Assembly: GCA_039583875.1 (NCBI GenBank)
Contig: CM077151.1
Coordinates: 116,392,609 to 116,456,608, forward strand
DNA: 64,000 nucleotides
From: Platanthera guangdongensis
Lineage: Eukaryota; Streptophyta; Magnoliopsida; Asparagales; Orchidaceae
Direction of reading: 5' to 3'
Shown: in pieces, positions 44,531 through 55,256 of the stretch
How positions within the stretch are numbered: position 1 is the first letter of the stretch
Layout of the letters: the number at the start of each line of letters is the position of its first letter
Notes under the pieces: model-generated
What the model was told of the DNA's origin: nothing
What the model saw: only the letters and a program-made list of their open reading frames with translations
The model's database searches: none
Program-made: the position numbers and the translations under genes

Positions 44531-45677
44531 TGTTGGGTTATTCTATGGGGTTGGCACAACGCTTGTGCACGCAGCGGAAAAATAAAACATCAAGAAAAAC
44601 CCAAAGAGATGTGAATCGGGCCATGAACAGTTGAATCAAGAAGTTAACAAAACTAGGCAAAAATTACCTCGGTGGCGTTGAGTCACAACTCAACGGAGGA
44701 GCTCCTAACTTTGTCTGCTTGCTGGTGGCGAGTTCTACATGGAATAGTATCCACGTTTCTGCAGAAGTCCACACGAGCGGGAGAACGCCGAGCTTTCCGT
44801 CACACGGAAGATCCGGAAAGGAGAAGACCGCACCTCGGCTAATCCACGGACTGCTAGGTCCGCGCCAGGAAGAGCAGCACCAGCGACAGTCGCCGGAGAA
44901 GAGGTGACAGTGGAGCGAACGCGGCGGCGGAACACTTTCCGGCGGCGGGATCGGGATCGGCGGAACGATCGAGCGGAACCTTTCCGTCGGGGTCGATTCG
45001 CACAGTAGCCAAAAGGATCTCTACCCGATAAAACCTAAGTGTTCTATTTATACTAGAGGTATAAATAAACCCAGGAAAATCGCTATCCGCAGGCCACCCA
45101 GAACTACGGTTCAGAATCGGCGAGAATGAATCGGTGAGAATCGGCGACAATCGGCGAGAATCACTGAGCAGGTTCGGTGAGAATCATTCGACGAGTATCA
45201 CATTGGATCGGCGAGAATCAGAGTACAATACTCGACGATTCTCGCCGATCGTCGAGCCATGCTCGACGACACATAATGATACTCGACGATCGTCGAGCCG
45301 CGGTCGACGACAATCGTCGAAGTAGTCGATCGTCGAGAATCAATCATTGATTCTCGACGATTCTCGTCGATCGGCGAGAATCAGGGAGACGATTCTCGCC
45401 GATCGGCGGGAATCTGAAGACTATTCTCGACTAATGTCTTTGACCCTCGGACGACGAACCTAACCAGCCCTTCAAGGCAACCTTTGCCCAACCCGATGAT
45501 CCTATAAGGCAACAATTTGCCCATAACCCTATTCAGGTCGGTGATTGGTAACTTTTACCAACACAGTCAGTCATCCAATTTCTCCACATCTCTTATGTGC
45601 GACCCTGCAGGCTCATATTGCGTTGGCAGTGAGATTACATGTTTGACCACTTCCAGATCATCATGGTAACTCCAACA
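44531..45677 (-). repeat. Element F 5' LTR
   Basis: Near-identical to 37478-38625. Minus-strand TATA at 45044-45053; motif array at 45113-45420. Confidence 0.95.
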
Positions 45678-45682
45678 GGAAA

Positions 45683-46525
45683 ACCGCCAGGAGCAAGACA
45701 AACATTTGCGAACCCTCTCCAGTCCGCCCAAGATTATGCGGACAAGGCATCAGCCCGCAAAGCTCCAACCACTGCAGGACAGAAACCCCCTTCAATGGCA
45801 GTCCGCACCAACCCGAGGCAGTCCGCAAGACTCACACCTCAATCCGCCACAAGTCCACGACCAAAGGCAGATAGTAACAGTCCGCCCGGTCACAGCGGAC
45901 TTGGCGGATACTGCGGACACCATGGTCTTGGCACAAAGTGTGACCAAGTCCAAAACCATCAAGGGCCAATGCGAGCATGGCGGACTCAAATTCCCGTCCG
46001 CCAAACACCCTAGCACAGACCGCCATCAGTCCGCCAGCTCCTCGCACTTCTGTCCAAAGCAGCAGCCAACCCCGGACTCCAAACCCAGTTCGCCAAACGA
46101 TCTCCACAGCAAAATGCCTGCTGTGCCACCAGAGCTCGACAAGGCCTCAGCCAAGCTCTAAAATCAGTCTGCAACAGCACCCACCGCGGACACAACAGTC
46201 CGCAAGCTACCCGCGGACACGAGTCAAACCGCCTATCAGCACAAGCTTGCACCCGCGGCCACTGAGCAATGCACCAGTCCGCAAGCCTCCATCCGCTCAG
46301 GCCGCTCCTTGGCAAAGCCAATCAGCAAACACCCTATCCGCAGAAACCAGGCCACATAGTCCCGGACTCCAAGCAACAAGCCGCTCAGAAGACAGTCGGC
46401 TTTCCACTAGACCTTCCACCAGGCCGCACATCTCAGTCCGCCCAGTCCGCCTAGTCCGCCAAAGTTGTCCGCCCCAGGCCGCCCGGCTTGTTCCGTCACC
46501 CACTTCCACTTCACAAATTTTAAGA
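45683..46525 (-). repeat. Element E 5' LTR, right fragment
   Basis: Continues the LTR cut by F (TSD copy 45678-45682). Aligns with 31599-32441. Its outer end reads TAAGA on + where the 3' LTR has CAACA, so the terminal TG has mutated. Followed by TSD GAGTA (46526-46530). Confidence 0.9.
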
Positions 46526-46530
46526 GAGTA

Positions 46531-48447
46531 TACCTGTGTGTACTCGCCTGGAAGGTCATCGGCGGGGAAGAAGAACCTGCATGGCAAAAGGTGGTCTTTG
46601 AGGGACCTCAAATACGCGTTATCCAAAGAAGTAAAAAGAATTTCAACAACATCCACCAACATACCTCCGATGGAGACCGAGAAGGAGAACGATCCTATGA
46701 AACTGTCACCACCCAACCCAATAGAAAGCATAGTGGAAAATATATACAGAGAGGTAGATATTTCAAGTGGCATAAAAGCATAAAGCATAAAGTATGTAAC
46801 GATGAAAATAGGAGCTATGCCCCAATCAGTGGAAACTTTTAAAAGAAATGTCATGTCACCAAACTTCCGTAAAATTCGTATAGAATAGACTAGTCGATTC
46901 GTTATTATTTCTAAGGTGCCCGGGAGCATCCGTTCAGGGGTGAGACAATACAAAACCAAATCAATCACATAACAGTTGGAGACTTTCTGATACAAACTCG
47001 CAAGTAAATTAAAGGATGCATTTTGATGGATTAAAAGGATAAGAATGCGCCTAATTATATTAAAACCATGTGGGCTGAACCCATCTGCAACATGACTAGA
47101 ATTAATAGTAGAAAATAACAGAACTATGTCAGGTGGCACGGGTTCTTTAAATTCAAAAATTATTTCAGTGGAGCCTAACGTTTTCGTTTTAAATTTGGAA
47201 TTATATTTTGATTTAAAAATTTCGTAATGAATAGCCAGCAAAAAACGCTCGTCACCAACGACGTTTACCCACATCAATCTAAGTAAGCCTAATGGGGAGG
47301 CGGTAATAATAAACTTCTCCAAATATAAAGGGCTAGGAATGACTAGCTCGTGTCCTAACAAATCATCTACTCGAGTTAAATGAACCGGAGGGATAGTCAA
47401 CATGGGTGATTCTGTTGGGGAAGTTAAGTCACACTCAACGTCAAAACACGAATTACTCGTGCAATAATAAGCCTCCGGTTACAGGCCGTTAAAATCATAG
47501 GAAAAATTAAACAGTGGATTCGTCCTCACTGAAAACTCAGCCGACAAGTCTTCCAACTCATTCGATACTTCATTTAATTCAGAATTAGTGATCTTATCAT
47601 AGGTATGCAAAATCGTACCTGACAAAATTTCTAAACTAACACGGGCCCCGAGCGAAGGAGCTATCATTGAAATGTCTATCGGACCCTCAGTGCAACCATC
47701 CTCAAAAGAAAAGTCTTCCGCGTAGGGTAAATCTACCAAAGCTTCACAACCTTCGTTGACCAGCTCTTCCCATGAGGTGGGTACATAGCCTAAAGCAGAA
47801 TAGAGGGATGGTCAAATCGAATCCCGCGGAGTATCAAAATTAACTTGACTTTTAAGCGGCGTTGATATCGTAAACGAACTAACTCCCAGATGTATCACAC
47901 TAAGATTATCCCAAATTGAACGACCATCCCAAGATGACTCTTACAATAACGTTGCAACATCTATTAATTCTGGGTCATCCATTATAATATTGTGATCCTC
48001 ACTCGCACTTATCCGACTGGATTGATCTAACGGGGAATCTAAATAAATGGGCACCTCAATATGTTCCGAGCTAGAAGAAACTAGCTCGTGTTCTAGCAAG
48101 TCTTCACCTAAATCAGTAACAGGTAAGCTCTCAACATCTGGTGACTCAGTCGGAATGTCTTCTGACTCAGGGTCATCAGAAGACTCTATAACTATCATGG
48201 GAGATGCCTCAAAAACATCGCCGAAAGGAAGAGGAGACAATTCCTCAGAGGAGAAGTCCTCGTCCAGATCACTAGGGTAACCAATCTCCTCATCGTCACT
48301 CAAATCGTCAACATAATCAGCCTCGTCCTCAGTGACGGGCACAGTCCTAGGCACGACCATAGACTCATTAGGGGAGTCTACAACTAAATCAGGCAACTCA
48401 GGAGGAGACTCAAAATGGTCTACGAGCGTAATCATGGTAGGACGCAC
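46531..48447 (-). pseudogene. Element D ORF2: long acidic protein of unknown function
   Basis: One frame from about 48447 to E's insertion point, broken by four or so stops (47941, near 47811, 47479 and near 47405). The first 170 residues are very acidic, with many D/E/S and motifs such as YVDDLSDDEEIGYPSDLDEDF. The middle is mixed. The last 290 residues are hydrophobic and basic (LGLLRLMWVNVVGDERFLLAIHY; FEFKEPVPPDIVLLF). No RT, RNase H, integrase or protease motif is visible. Across E, using one TSD copy, the frame stays open through the D polypurine tract and into the LTR. It could be a relic of a pol C-terminal extension, an env-like protein or a gag partner; I do not recognise it. Confidence 0.55.
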
Positions 48448-48535
48448 AATAGAGCCAAGACCAGATTCGCCACTAGACTCACCTATAGTAATCGTCTGAT
48501 ATGAGGGAACTTTACTCCTAGGAATCTGGTGCTTC

Positions 48536-49033
48536 TCAATTTCTAATGTCGTGGTAAAAGTGGAAGTCTAGATCTGTGTGCCAATAACGCAGTAATTTAT
48601 CTTGGATGTAGGGGTTTAATCTCCTACGAAACCTAGAGACAGTGATCTCTGGCAACTCCTTCACACCACTTCTAACCATCATATTCTTAAAAAGACTCAT
48701 ATAATCCGAGACCGACTTGTTCCCTTGTTTAAGGTTAGTCAAATCTTTAGTTATCTGTCGCTTGGTCTGGACGTTAGGTTTATAGTCATTCTTAAAGATT
48801 GGTATGGAACTAGCGCCGTCCGTAGGATAACTAGGGTGTTGCCTTAGGAGAAATGGTACTACTTGTCTAGCCTTTAATTGGCCAGTCAACGCCTTAATCT
48901 CATCCACTACCGGACATTGGAATGGCATTCTAACGTCCCTAATGGAACCTAATGATTTTTCTCGGGAAACATTGACGTCGTAGGCCATATTGTGATAACC
49001 GGAGAGAAAACTCGATCCGGAATTTTTGCACAT
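48536..49033 (-). CDS. gag: Element D gag-like protein (gypsy-type)
   Basis: A 165-codon frame. The part from MAYDVNVSREK (about 48988) looks like the true start because it follows the leader. It contains the gypsy-gag signature NLKQGNKSVSDYMSLFKNMMVRSGV (as NLKQGNKSVSDY then a basic helix), followed by RFRRRLNPYIQDKL, matching the common 'L-x-Q-G-x-x-S-V-x-x-Y ... R-F-x-x-G-L' pattern of plant gypsy Gag. No zinc knuckle follows before the stop at 48536. ORF2 begins within 90 bases in another frame. Probably supplied particle protein for D RNA. Confidence 0.65.
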   Translation of the reverse strand: MCKNSGSSFLSGYHNMAYDVNVSREKSLGSIRDVRMPFQCPVVDEIKALTGQLKARQVVPFLLRQHPSYPTDGASSIPIFKNDYKPNVQTKRQITKDLTNLKQGNKSVSDYMSLFKNMMVRSGVKELPEITVSRFRRRLNPYIQDKLLRYWHTDLDFHFYHDIRN

Positions 49034-49327
49034 ACAATGAGAAACGCTTCTGGCTCAATTAAAATAGGTTTGTCGGAATTGTTCCCGCTTAACCACTAGG
49101 GTAATATTAATATAAAATAGATTTTCTTGCAGAATAAAATATGAAGATTATTAATTAATTTTTTATTATTTTTTTGCTGAAAAATAAGAAATTTAAGCCG
49201 CCATTGGCAGACCAAAAAAAAATTTTTTTTTGATTATTTTGAATCTGAACGTTCATACAAAGTGCGTGTTAAAGTGCTAAATAAAAGGGGGAGGGTGACA
49301 ATTAAGAAATTGACATGAACCTCCCTC
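49034..49327 (-). other. Element D leader region
   Basis: AT-rich and non-coding, with homopolymer runs (near 49160-49235), between the primer-binding site and gag. Confidence 0.6.
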
Positions 49328-49337
49328 TGATACCAAA
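49321..49337 (-). other. Element D primer-binding site (initiator tRNA-Met)
   Basis: On the minus strand TGGTATCAGAGGGAG lies just after the LTR end ...CTACATCA. Confidence 0.88.
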
Positions 49338-49338
49338 T

Positions 49339-50926
49339 TGATGTAGGTTCACTCATTCGAGCGTTATGGGTGGCCGACGGAAATAACACGACATTCTCCA
49401 ATAACTCTCACGTCACACTCAAGCATTTAATGCAGCAACGACACGATTAATATTGTTACTAATTAAAGATTACAGGGGGGTTCGCAAGGCCCCTTAAGAT
49501 AATACCAAGGAGATATGTCGAGGTCCTCTCAAGTGAAAAAAACCCACACGGTTCGATCGAGCGTTGTTGTACTAAAAGAGAATCCACCAAAAACAAAAGA
49601 TTCGGACAAGGGTGGTTCTCTCCCAACAAAATAAAATGAGGGCCGCCACGCCTCACGAACTTAAATGAATGAAATAAACACGAGCATAACTAAAAGAAAT
49701 TAGCCACAAAAATTCTAGCATTACACAAGCCACGCAATTTTCAAATGCCACAAGATCTATTTAAAGAAGAGAAACATATAAAGGTGGAAATGTTCGTTAC
49801 CCAACCAGATTTGATGATTCTGGTTCACTCTACTAGAATCGTTCTTCAACGGCTCCACCAGAGATACGCCGGAGGGAGAGAAATTCGTCGCCTTCTTCGT
49901 ATCACGCTATATTTGGAAAGTCCCGGCGAAATCCTCTGAATATAGAAATAATATTTCCCAATAAGGCAGGAGAGAGAAAGGTGGCAGGATATCAGAAATA
50001 ATTAAGGAATGATATAATTTCAAATATGGTAGGTAGAGAATTTAAGGACGGGGATATATTTTGAATATGGTAAATAAGGATGAATATGGTAGAGGAACTT
50101 TAAGGTTTTTACGAAGGGGAATAGGGTGGGGGTCGGATTTGGTGAGGAGGAGGAGGCCTCGGGTGAGAGGTGGGGTGGCCGGATTTGTGAAGGGTGGTGG
50201 TGGTGGGACTCGGGTTAAGGAGTTTTGGTGGTAGTCGGACTTGTGAGAGTGGAGGTGACGGCTTGGAGGTTGGGGAAAAGAGATGGCTCGGGTATCAAGG
50301 AGGCAAGGTAGAGATGAAGAAGGAGGGGAAGGGAGGCCGAGAGAGAGGGGAGGGGAAGGGTGGCCGGCGGCCAAGGGAGAAGAGGAATAGAGGGGGCCGT
50401 AATTTGCCTTGGAGAAGGAGGAGGATTTCAATCTTGAAATTGGTTTACTATTCATTCATTAACTAGGGAAAAACAAAGGAGTACATGCCTTTATATAGGC
50501 TTTACAATCAAGGGAAAAGGGCTACATGTAGCCCAACATGAAAATGAAATAAAACACAACCATACACCATGGTTTTATAACATAACCATGTTACAAATAA
50601 TACATGAAATTAAACATGAAATGAAAATGATAATTTTGAAATAAAACAACTAATAAAATATATTATTACTCAATTATTATTTATTAATATATATTATAAA
50701 TAAATAATAATAGGGCTTGCGCTCCGGACGGCTATTGTGGCGACGCCAATAATTGGGCTTCCGCTCCGGACGGCTATTGTGGCGACGCTTCCAAGGGTCA
50801 TCCGTAAGCATGCTGTCGCCGTCATCAAAGTGTTTCGGGCCGACGTCTCCATTCAAATCTACTGGGTCACCATCATCGTCAGAGGGAGGACGCTCCTTGG
50901 CCATATGTGGGAAGTCGGCTCCATCA
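49339..50926 (-). repeat. Element D 5' LTR
   Basis: Matches 29146-30739. Minus-strand TATA at about 50489-50498. From 50926 to 50677 (minus) the ORF2 frame is open for about 83 codons, ending in a duplicated RRHNSRPERKP peptide. Followed on + by TSD GAATC (50927-50931). Confidence 0.92.
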
Positions 50927-50931
50927 GAATC

Positions 50932-51097
50932 TTATCTCACACAGTTGGACTAAGTATATTGAGATAAGATATTTTATAAAAGAGCATATGGAATATGAAG
51001 ACATCAGTCTTGAGTTTGTCCCTACAGACAAGCAAGTGGCTGACATCTTTTACTAAGCCAACTAGATGAAGCAAAGTTCAACACCTTCAAATTTGAG
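50932..51097 (+). pseudogene. pol: Element C RNase H, C-terminal fragment
   Basis: Continues the frame cut at 29145: a TKYIEIRYFIKEH block, then DISLEFVPTDKQVADIF, typical of the copia RNase H end, with stops close to the C-terminus (near 51053 and 51062). Confidence 0.85.
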
Positions 51098-51685
51098 TTG
51101 GGTATGTTGAACTTGGTATAGCTTCAGTTGCTCTTTCCCTATTTAGGTTACATGTATTGCTCTTTCTTGCAGGTTGTGAAGACCATAAGGGATATCAAGA
51201 CTAGAGAAGACTACAATGTCTATCAGATGCAGAAAGAGGATGCTCCTGTTGAGGGGTATCAAGTCCATCACTTGTAGAAACAAATTCTGCTTCCTATTGA
51301 GAAGTAACAAGTAACTGATTATTTGTAATCAGATAGGGGGAGGAGATGTTCCGAGGAAGATGAGGCCAGCACCTCCCTGACTATTCTACAGAAGTCAAAA
51401 GGGGGAGAAGGATGTGATCAAGGAAATGATCAAGGATATGCAACAAAATAAGGGGAACAGTAAGTGATGATGATCACCTTGTAGGAAAGGACAATGTGAT
51501 CAAGGAAATGATCAAGGCTATGTAGAAAAATAGGGGGAGCAACAAGCAATGATGATCACCTTGCAGGCAAGGACAATGTGGTAACCTATAACTTGTTTTA
51601 CTTGTAAAATTTTTCCAATCTATTGCTACATATGTTGGTGTGTATCATTGACTAAGTGTTTTGATGAAAGATTTTGACTTCTTCA
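51098..51685 (+). other. Element C region between pol and 3' LTR
   Basis: About 590 bases with several GGGGGAG polypurine-like stretches (near 51338, 51402, 51452, 51531) and a repeated sequence containing GATGATCACCTTG (near 51467 and 51552). No env-like or extra ORF is visible, unlike A and B. Confidence 0.7.
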
Positions 51686-51698
51686 AATAGGGGGAGAT
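51686..51698 (+). other. Element C polypurine tract
   Basis: AAATAGGGGGAGAT directly before the LTR start TGTTTTGTCC. Confidence 0.85.
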
Positions 51699-53827
51699 TG
51701 TTTTGTCCATTGATCCCAATGTCCCAGATTTGTAAGAAGTCAAACAAGTCAATGGTAGACACATAGTTGTATTTGATGTATGTTCAAGTTTATGCATGTA
51801 GGTTGCTCTTTGTCACATTGATTGGACATGTGGTTAAAGTGAAAATGATAGGTGGACACAAAAAAGCTGGCTGGAAAGGCAGGAATTTGCCCAAGTCCAC
51901 AGGCGTTGAGGGAAGCAAGCTCACTCAACTCTAGGTATCGATATTCGATAAAGTCCACAGGCATTGAGTGAAGCAAGCTAACTCAATGCCAGTTATAAAG
52001 GAAGAATGCTGACAAAGACAGAAAAGTGGCTAAGTCCACAGGCGTTGAGTGAAGCCAGTTCACTCAATGTCGGACTGCAAAAGTGCTGAGTATATACAGG
52101 ATACTCAAAACCTGGTAGGTTGCAGAAAGCAATTCTGCGGCTAAGAACACATGAGTTGAGTGAAGCCAGTTCACTCAATGACATATAACATGAGGCGTCG
52201 TGTACAGTACCATCTATCAAAGCATCAACAGTGGTAAGTAGAAAATTGACTAAGACCAGAAGCATCGAGTGAACAGAGGTCCCGATGCCTGAATAAGGAA
52301 GCGTTGAATCAAGCTAATTCTCTTAAAGCCAAAGAAGAAGAAGACAGAAAAATTTACTAAGTGCAGAAGCTTTGAGTGACGAAGCTTCACTCAACGCTCT
52401 CAATGGCTAAGATGCAGAAAGGTTCAGAGTGTTGACTAAGTATTTTGGCATTGAGTGAAGCATGTTCACTTAATGCCTGGATGAGCAGAAGATATTGGCC
52501 AAGTACAAAAGCATTGAGTGATGCAAGTTCACTCAATGCAGTCAATGCCTAAGGGTGAAGATTTGACTAAGTCCAGCGGCATTGAGTAAAGCCAGTTCAC
52601 TCAACACACTCATCGCCTAAGCAAGGCTGAAGAATTGACTGAGTCCAGAGGCGTTGAGTGTATCCAGTTCACTCAACGCACTCAACAGCTGAGTTGGAAT
52701 TGAGAAATCAGCTATCTCTATAGATGTGATGTCAGCAAAAGTCAACAAAAGTCAACGAAATTCAAACTCATTGAGGGAAGGCTGCAGTACTCCACTAATG
52801 GAGCCAACATCCAGCTGTATAATATATTCTTTAAAAGGAAGGCTATATACTAGTAATTAAAGTTGGGCCCACATGTCAAGAAAGTCGTTGCACAGTGGAA
52901 GATAAAAGGAATGAAATCAGCGGAATTGAATTAACAATTAGGGCTTTGTCTTTTTGAAAAGCGGCAGATGTTCATTGTCTTCCTCACCATCATTGCTAAA
53001 ACAAGAAGCAGAAGTTCAAATCAATCGACCTAAAAGTTCTTCTTGTTAGCTGTTATCGTCTTCATCATCAACAACAAGAAAGAAGGAGCAGCAAAGTCCA
53101 ACCATAGCTACGGCCACTTCACAGCCCAACCGGAGCAAATCATGAAGATTATTTTTCTAGAGCCGTGAAGAAGAAATCTGGACTTATCTTTCTCAAGATA
53201 GAAGGAGACAGTCATAGATATCATTTCTCTGTTATCTAGTAATCAACACCAACAAACTTTTTCCATTCTATAGGATCTTCTTAGACCTGAGTTGTAAGCC
53301 TATTTATAAATGCCAAGTGTAGTATCTGTTATAGATCTGAGGTAGAATTCAAGAGTGAATCTAAGTGGTAGGATTTTGTTAAGAATATAAGTGTAGGGCT
53401 TTATCCTGAGTTATAGGATCCTTTGGATCTGAGGTAGGGCTGTCCTCCCAGCCTGTGTGGTTGGGTCTTTGGCCTGAGGTATGTGATCTTCTAATCACTA
53501 AGTTGTATGGCTTTGTGCCCGAGTTTTTTGTCTTGGAGGAGACTGAGTGGTCCTACGGGATCGTGTTACAAGCTCTTAGGAGCCGAAATATTGGATAAGT
53601 GCCTTGTCTAACACACGATTAGAAAGGCGGGAGGGATAGTGGGCGTACCCATTATATGGGGAACCACTATACATTATTGTGCCATCTTGGTGAATGTCTT
53701 GAAAGCAATAGGAAGTAAATCACCACTCACATCCTAAACTTACAAATGTTAAAAGACATATTATAGACCTACAAACCTATTCACCCCTCCCCCCCTCCTC
53801 TAGGCGGTTTAGCTACCCTTGAAAACA
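51699..53827 (+). repeat. Element C 3' LTR (about 2.13 kb)
   Basis: Starts TGTTTTGTCCATTG after the polypurine tract and ends ...CTTGAAAACA. Near the end is CTATTCACCCC...CTCTAGG (53776-53803), the landmark also seen in A and B. TATA-like sequence near 52816-52835. U3 carries the array described at 51890-52690. The right boundary is inferred, because the 5' LTR is off the window. Confidence 0.8.
51890..52690 (+). repeat. C U3 array of GTTGAGTGAAGC / GTTCACTCAA hairpin units
   Basis: About ten irregular units of the type AAGTCCA..GGC(G/A)TTGAGTGAAGC, then a few bases, then (G)TTCACTCAATG. Each unit can fold into a small hairpin (TTGAGTGAA with TTCACTCAA). Upstream of the TATA-like box. Confidence 0.85.
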
Positions 53828-53965
53828 AAGACTTCCAGTAGCTTATCACGCAGCGATAGGAAGATATCGCGCGGCGATAATAAAGAACGGCGCAGTTTAG
53901 GCTGAGCGGCCACCGCCTATGTTACCCCACGACGATAGAAAGTTAGCGCGTGGCGATAGATTCCA

Positions 53966-53973
53966 TATATAAG
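53966..53973 (+). promoter_or_regulatory. TATA box in K
   Basis: TATATAAG just downstream of the GCGATA motif cluster. Confidence 0.45.
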
Positions 53974-55148
53974 CTGGACATAAGATTGAGTTCTCATTTT
54001 CTCTCTCTCACTCTCTCTCTCTCTTAGTTCTTGAAGTTCTTGAGGGCAAGAGTCTGGGGCTGAGATTTGCATGCTTGGTGAAGGATATCCTGTGGTCAGA
54101 TTTATGAGCTGAAGCAAGATCCGTGGAGAGCAATGCGAGGCGATCCTTTCCATCCAGATAGATGACTTGACCATGGCTACAAAATGACCTATGTGGTTAA
54201 TGATCATTGTCACTGGACAAGTGAAGTTCTAAGTTTTGCATATGCATGGAATCCCCCACCAAAAGGTGGAAAGATGAGGGAATTCCGATGCGTTGATACG
54301 TGATATCCCCGAGTAGTTTTGCATAGAGAATCTGGAAATCGTAGTACATAATAGGCATGTTGTGTGAAGGCCATCCGGACAGTTTGTTCTGGATTAGTGA
54401 TGTTTTAATTTGCGTGCCAGAGAGGACTCCGAGTATAAACATGTAGTTCACGGAGTCCGAGGGTTATTCCTATGAATTGAGTAGCTGGAAGTACTAGAGA
54501 TGCACTTTAGGAAAATACCCAGAAAATACCACGATTTTGGATAACTGTTGGATATCTCAGGGAAACAGTGGATATCGTCGGCGATAGCTCTTGGTGAGCT
54601 CAGTTTGTCAGGTCTATCTCTAGGAGACCTGGGTACCTCATTATATGATTAGATAGTGAGAGCTTAAATTGTTCTACTATATTGGATAACGAGAGCTTAA
54701 AATATTTTGTTGTATGTGAGCTTAAATTGTTCCATGATTTGGAAGAGAGAGCTTAAATTATTCTGCTTGGGGAAAGGGGGACGCTGATCCACGTCTGTCC
54801 TTTGATGCACGAAGGCTTTGCTTTTGGTGATGGCATGAAGATTTGAGCAATAGGATAGGCTGACCTGGACTCGCCTTTTGATCGACTTGGAGTAAGTCAC
54901 TGGCCTTAGTCTTAAGGTAATAGACCACCTTTAGACTTTGTCAATGCATAAGAGGAAATAAATACTCATGTTTACCGTCAGTCTCTGACTTTTGGATGGT
55001 GGTGGGGCTGGGTATTTCTAGTACACCAATTAGGTACCCTGAGTGAACGGAACATTCGGTAGGTGATGCAAACGTTTGTGATATCTTGATTGGTACTGAA
55101 GTTGTACCTTCGTGATATAGGGAATGGAACTTGACTTGTACCTTTGTG

Positions 55149-55149
<1 letters not shown>

Positions 55150-55228
<79 letters not shown>
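55150..55228. repeat. (TA)n microsatellite, about 79 bp
   Basis: An uninterrupted run of alternating T and A. Confidence 0.98.
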
Positions 55229-55231
<3 letters not shown>

Positions 55232-55256
55232 TGTTATTCCTGCGGAAAAGGACTAC

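Larger units (their letters stand above)
37478..45677 (-). mobile_element. Element F: near-intact Ty1/copia retrotransposon (Angela/TAR-like)
   Basis: LTRs of 1,148 and 1,147 bp differ at only a few positions. The primer-binding site matches initiator tRNA-Met over a long stretch, and gag-pol is one 1,320-codon frame with a single UGA. It is nested in E's 5' LTR with TSD GGAAA, so it is among the youngest elements here. The RNase H end (SSKQETVADSTTEAEY, KEPRSHQRSKHI) resembles Angela/TAR-lineage copia. Confidence 0.95.
30778..46525 (-). mobile_element. Element E: Ty1/copia retrotransposon with one nearly open gag-pol frame, split by F
   Basis: The 3' LTR (30778-32441) and the 5' LTR (36657-37477 plus 45683-46525) each add up to 1,664 bp once F and one TSD copy are removed, a sign of recent insertion. 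E sits only 33 bp from D's 3' LTR, flanked by GAGTA. One gag-pol frame spans 36524-32436 with three stops. H at 56925-61824 is an older copy of the same family on the other strand. The lineage is Tork-like at best; I am not certain. Confidence 0.92.
29146..50926 (-). mobile_element. Element D: gag-bearing LTR element lacking pol (non-autonomous), hosts E and F
   Basis: LTRs of 1,588 bp (right, 5') and 1,594 bp (left, 3') with ends TGATGGA...CTACATCA on the minus strand and TSD GAATC. Without the inserted E, the internal region is only about 2.8 kb (46531-49338 plus 30740-30772). It holds a gypsy-type gag and a long acidic ORF2 but no RT, RNase H or integrase. The primer-binding site and polypurine tract are present, so the element could have been mobilised in trans, as TR-GAG/LARD-type elements are. 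The autonomous partner is not in the window. Confidence 0.85.
16576..53827 (+). mobile_element. Element C: outer Sirevirus-like Ty1/copia, split by B, G and D
   Basis: The visible pieces of C are 16576-16883 (gag), 24072-29145 (gag, protease, integrase, RT, RNase H) and 50927-53827 (RNase H end, 3' UTR, 3' LTR). Removing G (one AAAGA copy kept) and D (one GAATC copy kept) restores continuous homology to copia gag and RNase H. The 5' LTR and gag start are left of the window, beyond B. Many stops show it is old. The RT motif YVDDIIF, two CCHC knuckles and the long LTR fit a Sirevirus, but no env-like ORF is visible between RNase H and the LTR. Confidence 0.88.
53828..55256 (+). repeat. K: LTR-like fragment, + orientation (tentative)
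   Basis: No protein-coding homology. 53840-53960 holds motifs of the type ATCGCGCGGCGATA, a TATA box TATATAAG lies at 53966-53973, and a CT-rich stretch follows (53995-54025). This is the same U3-motif/TATA layout seen in the certain LTRs. C is probably inserted in its U3. Ends cannot be fixed. Confidence 0.45.

Noticed and set aside
46297..46530. C-terminal part of a 368-codon ORF spanning E's LTR and D
   Set aside because: The frame crosses E's insertion site into E's LTR; only the part above 46530 belongs to D.
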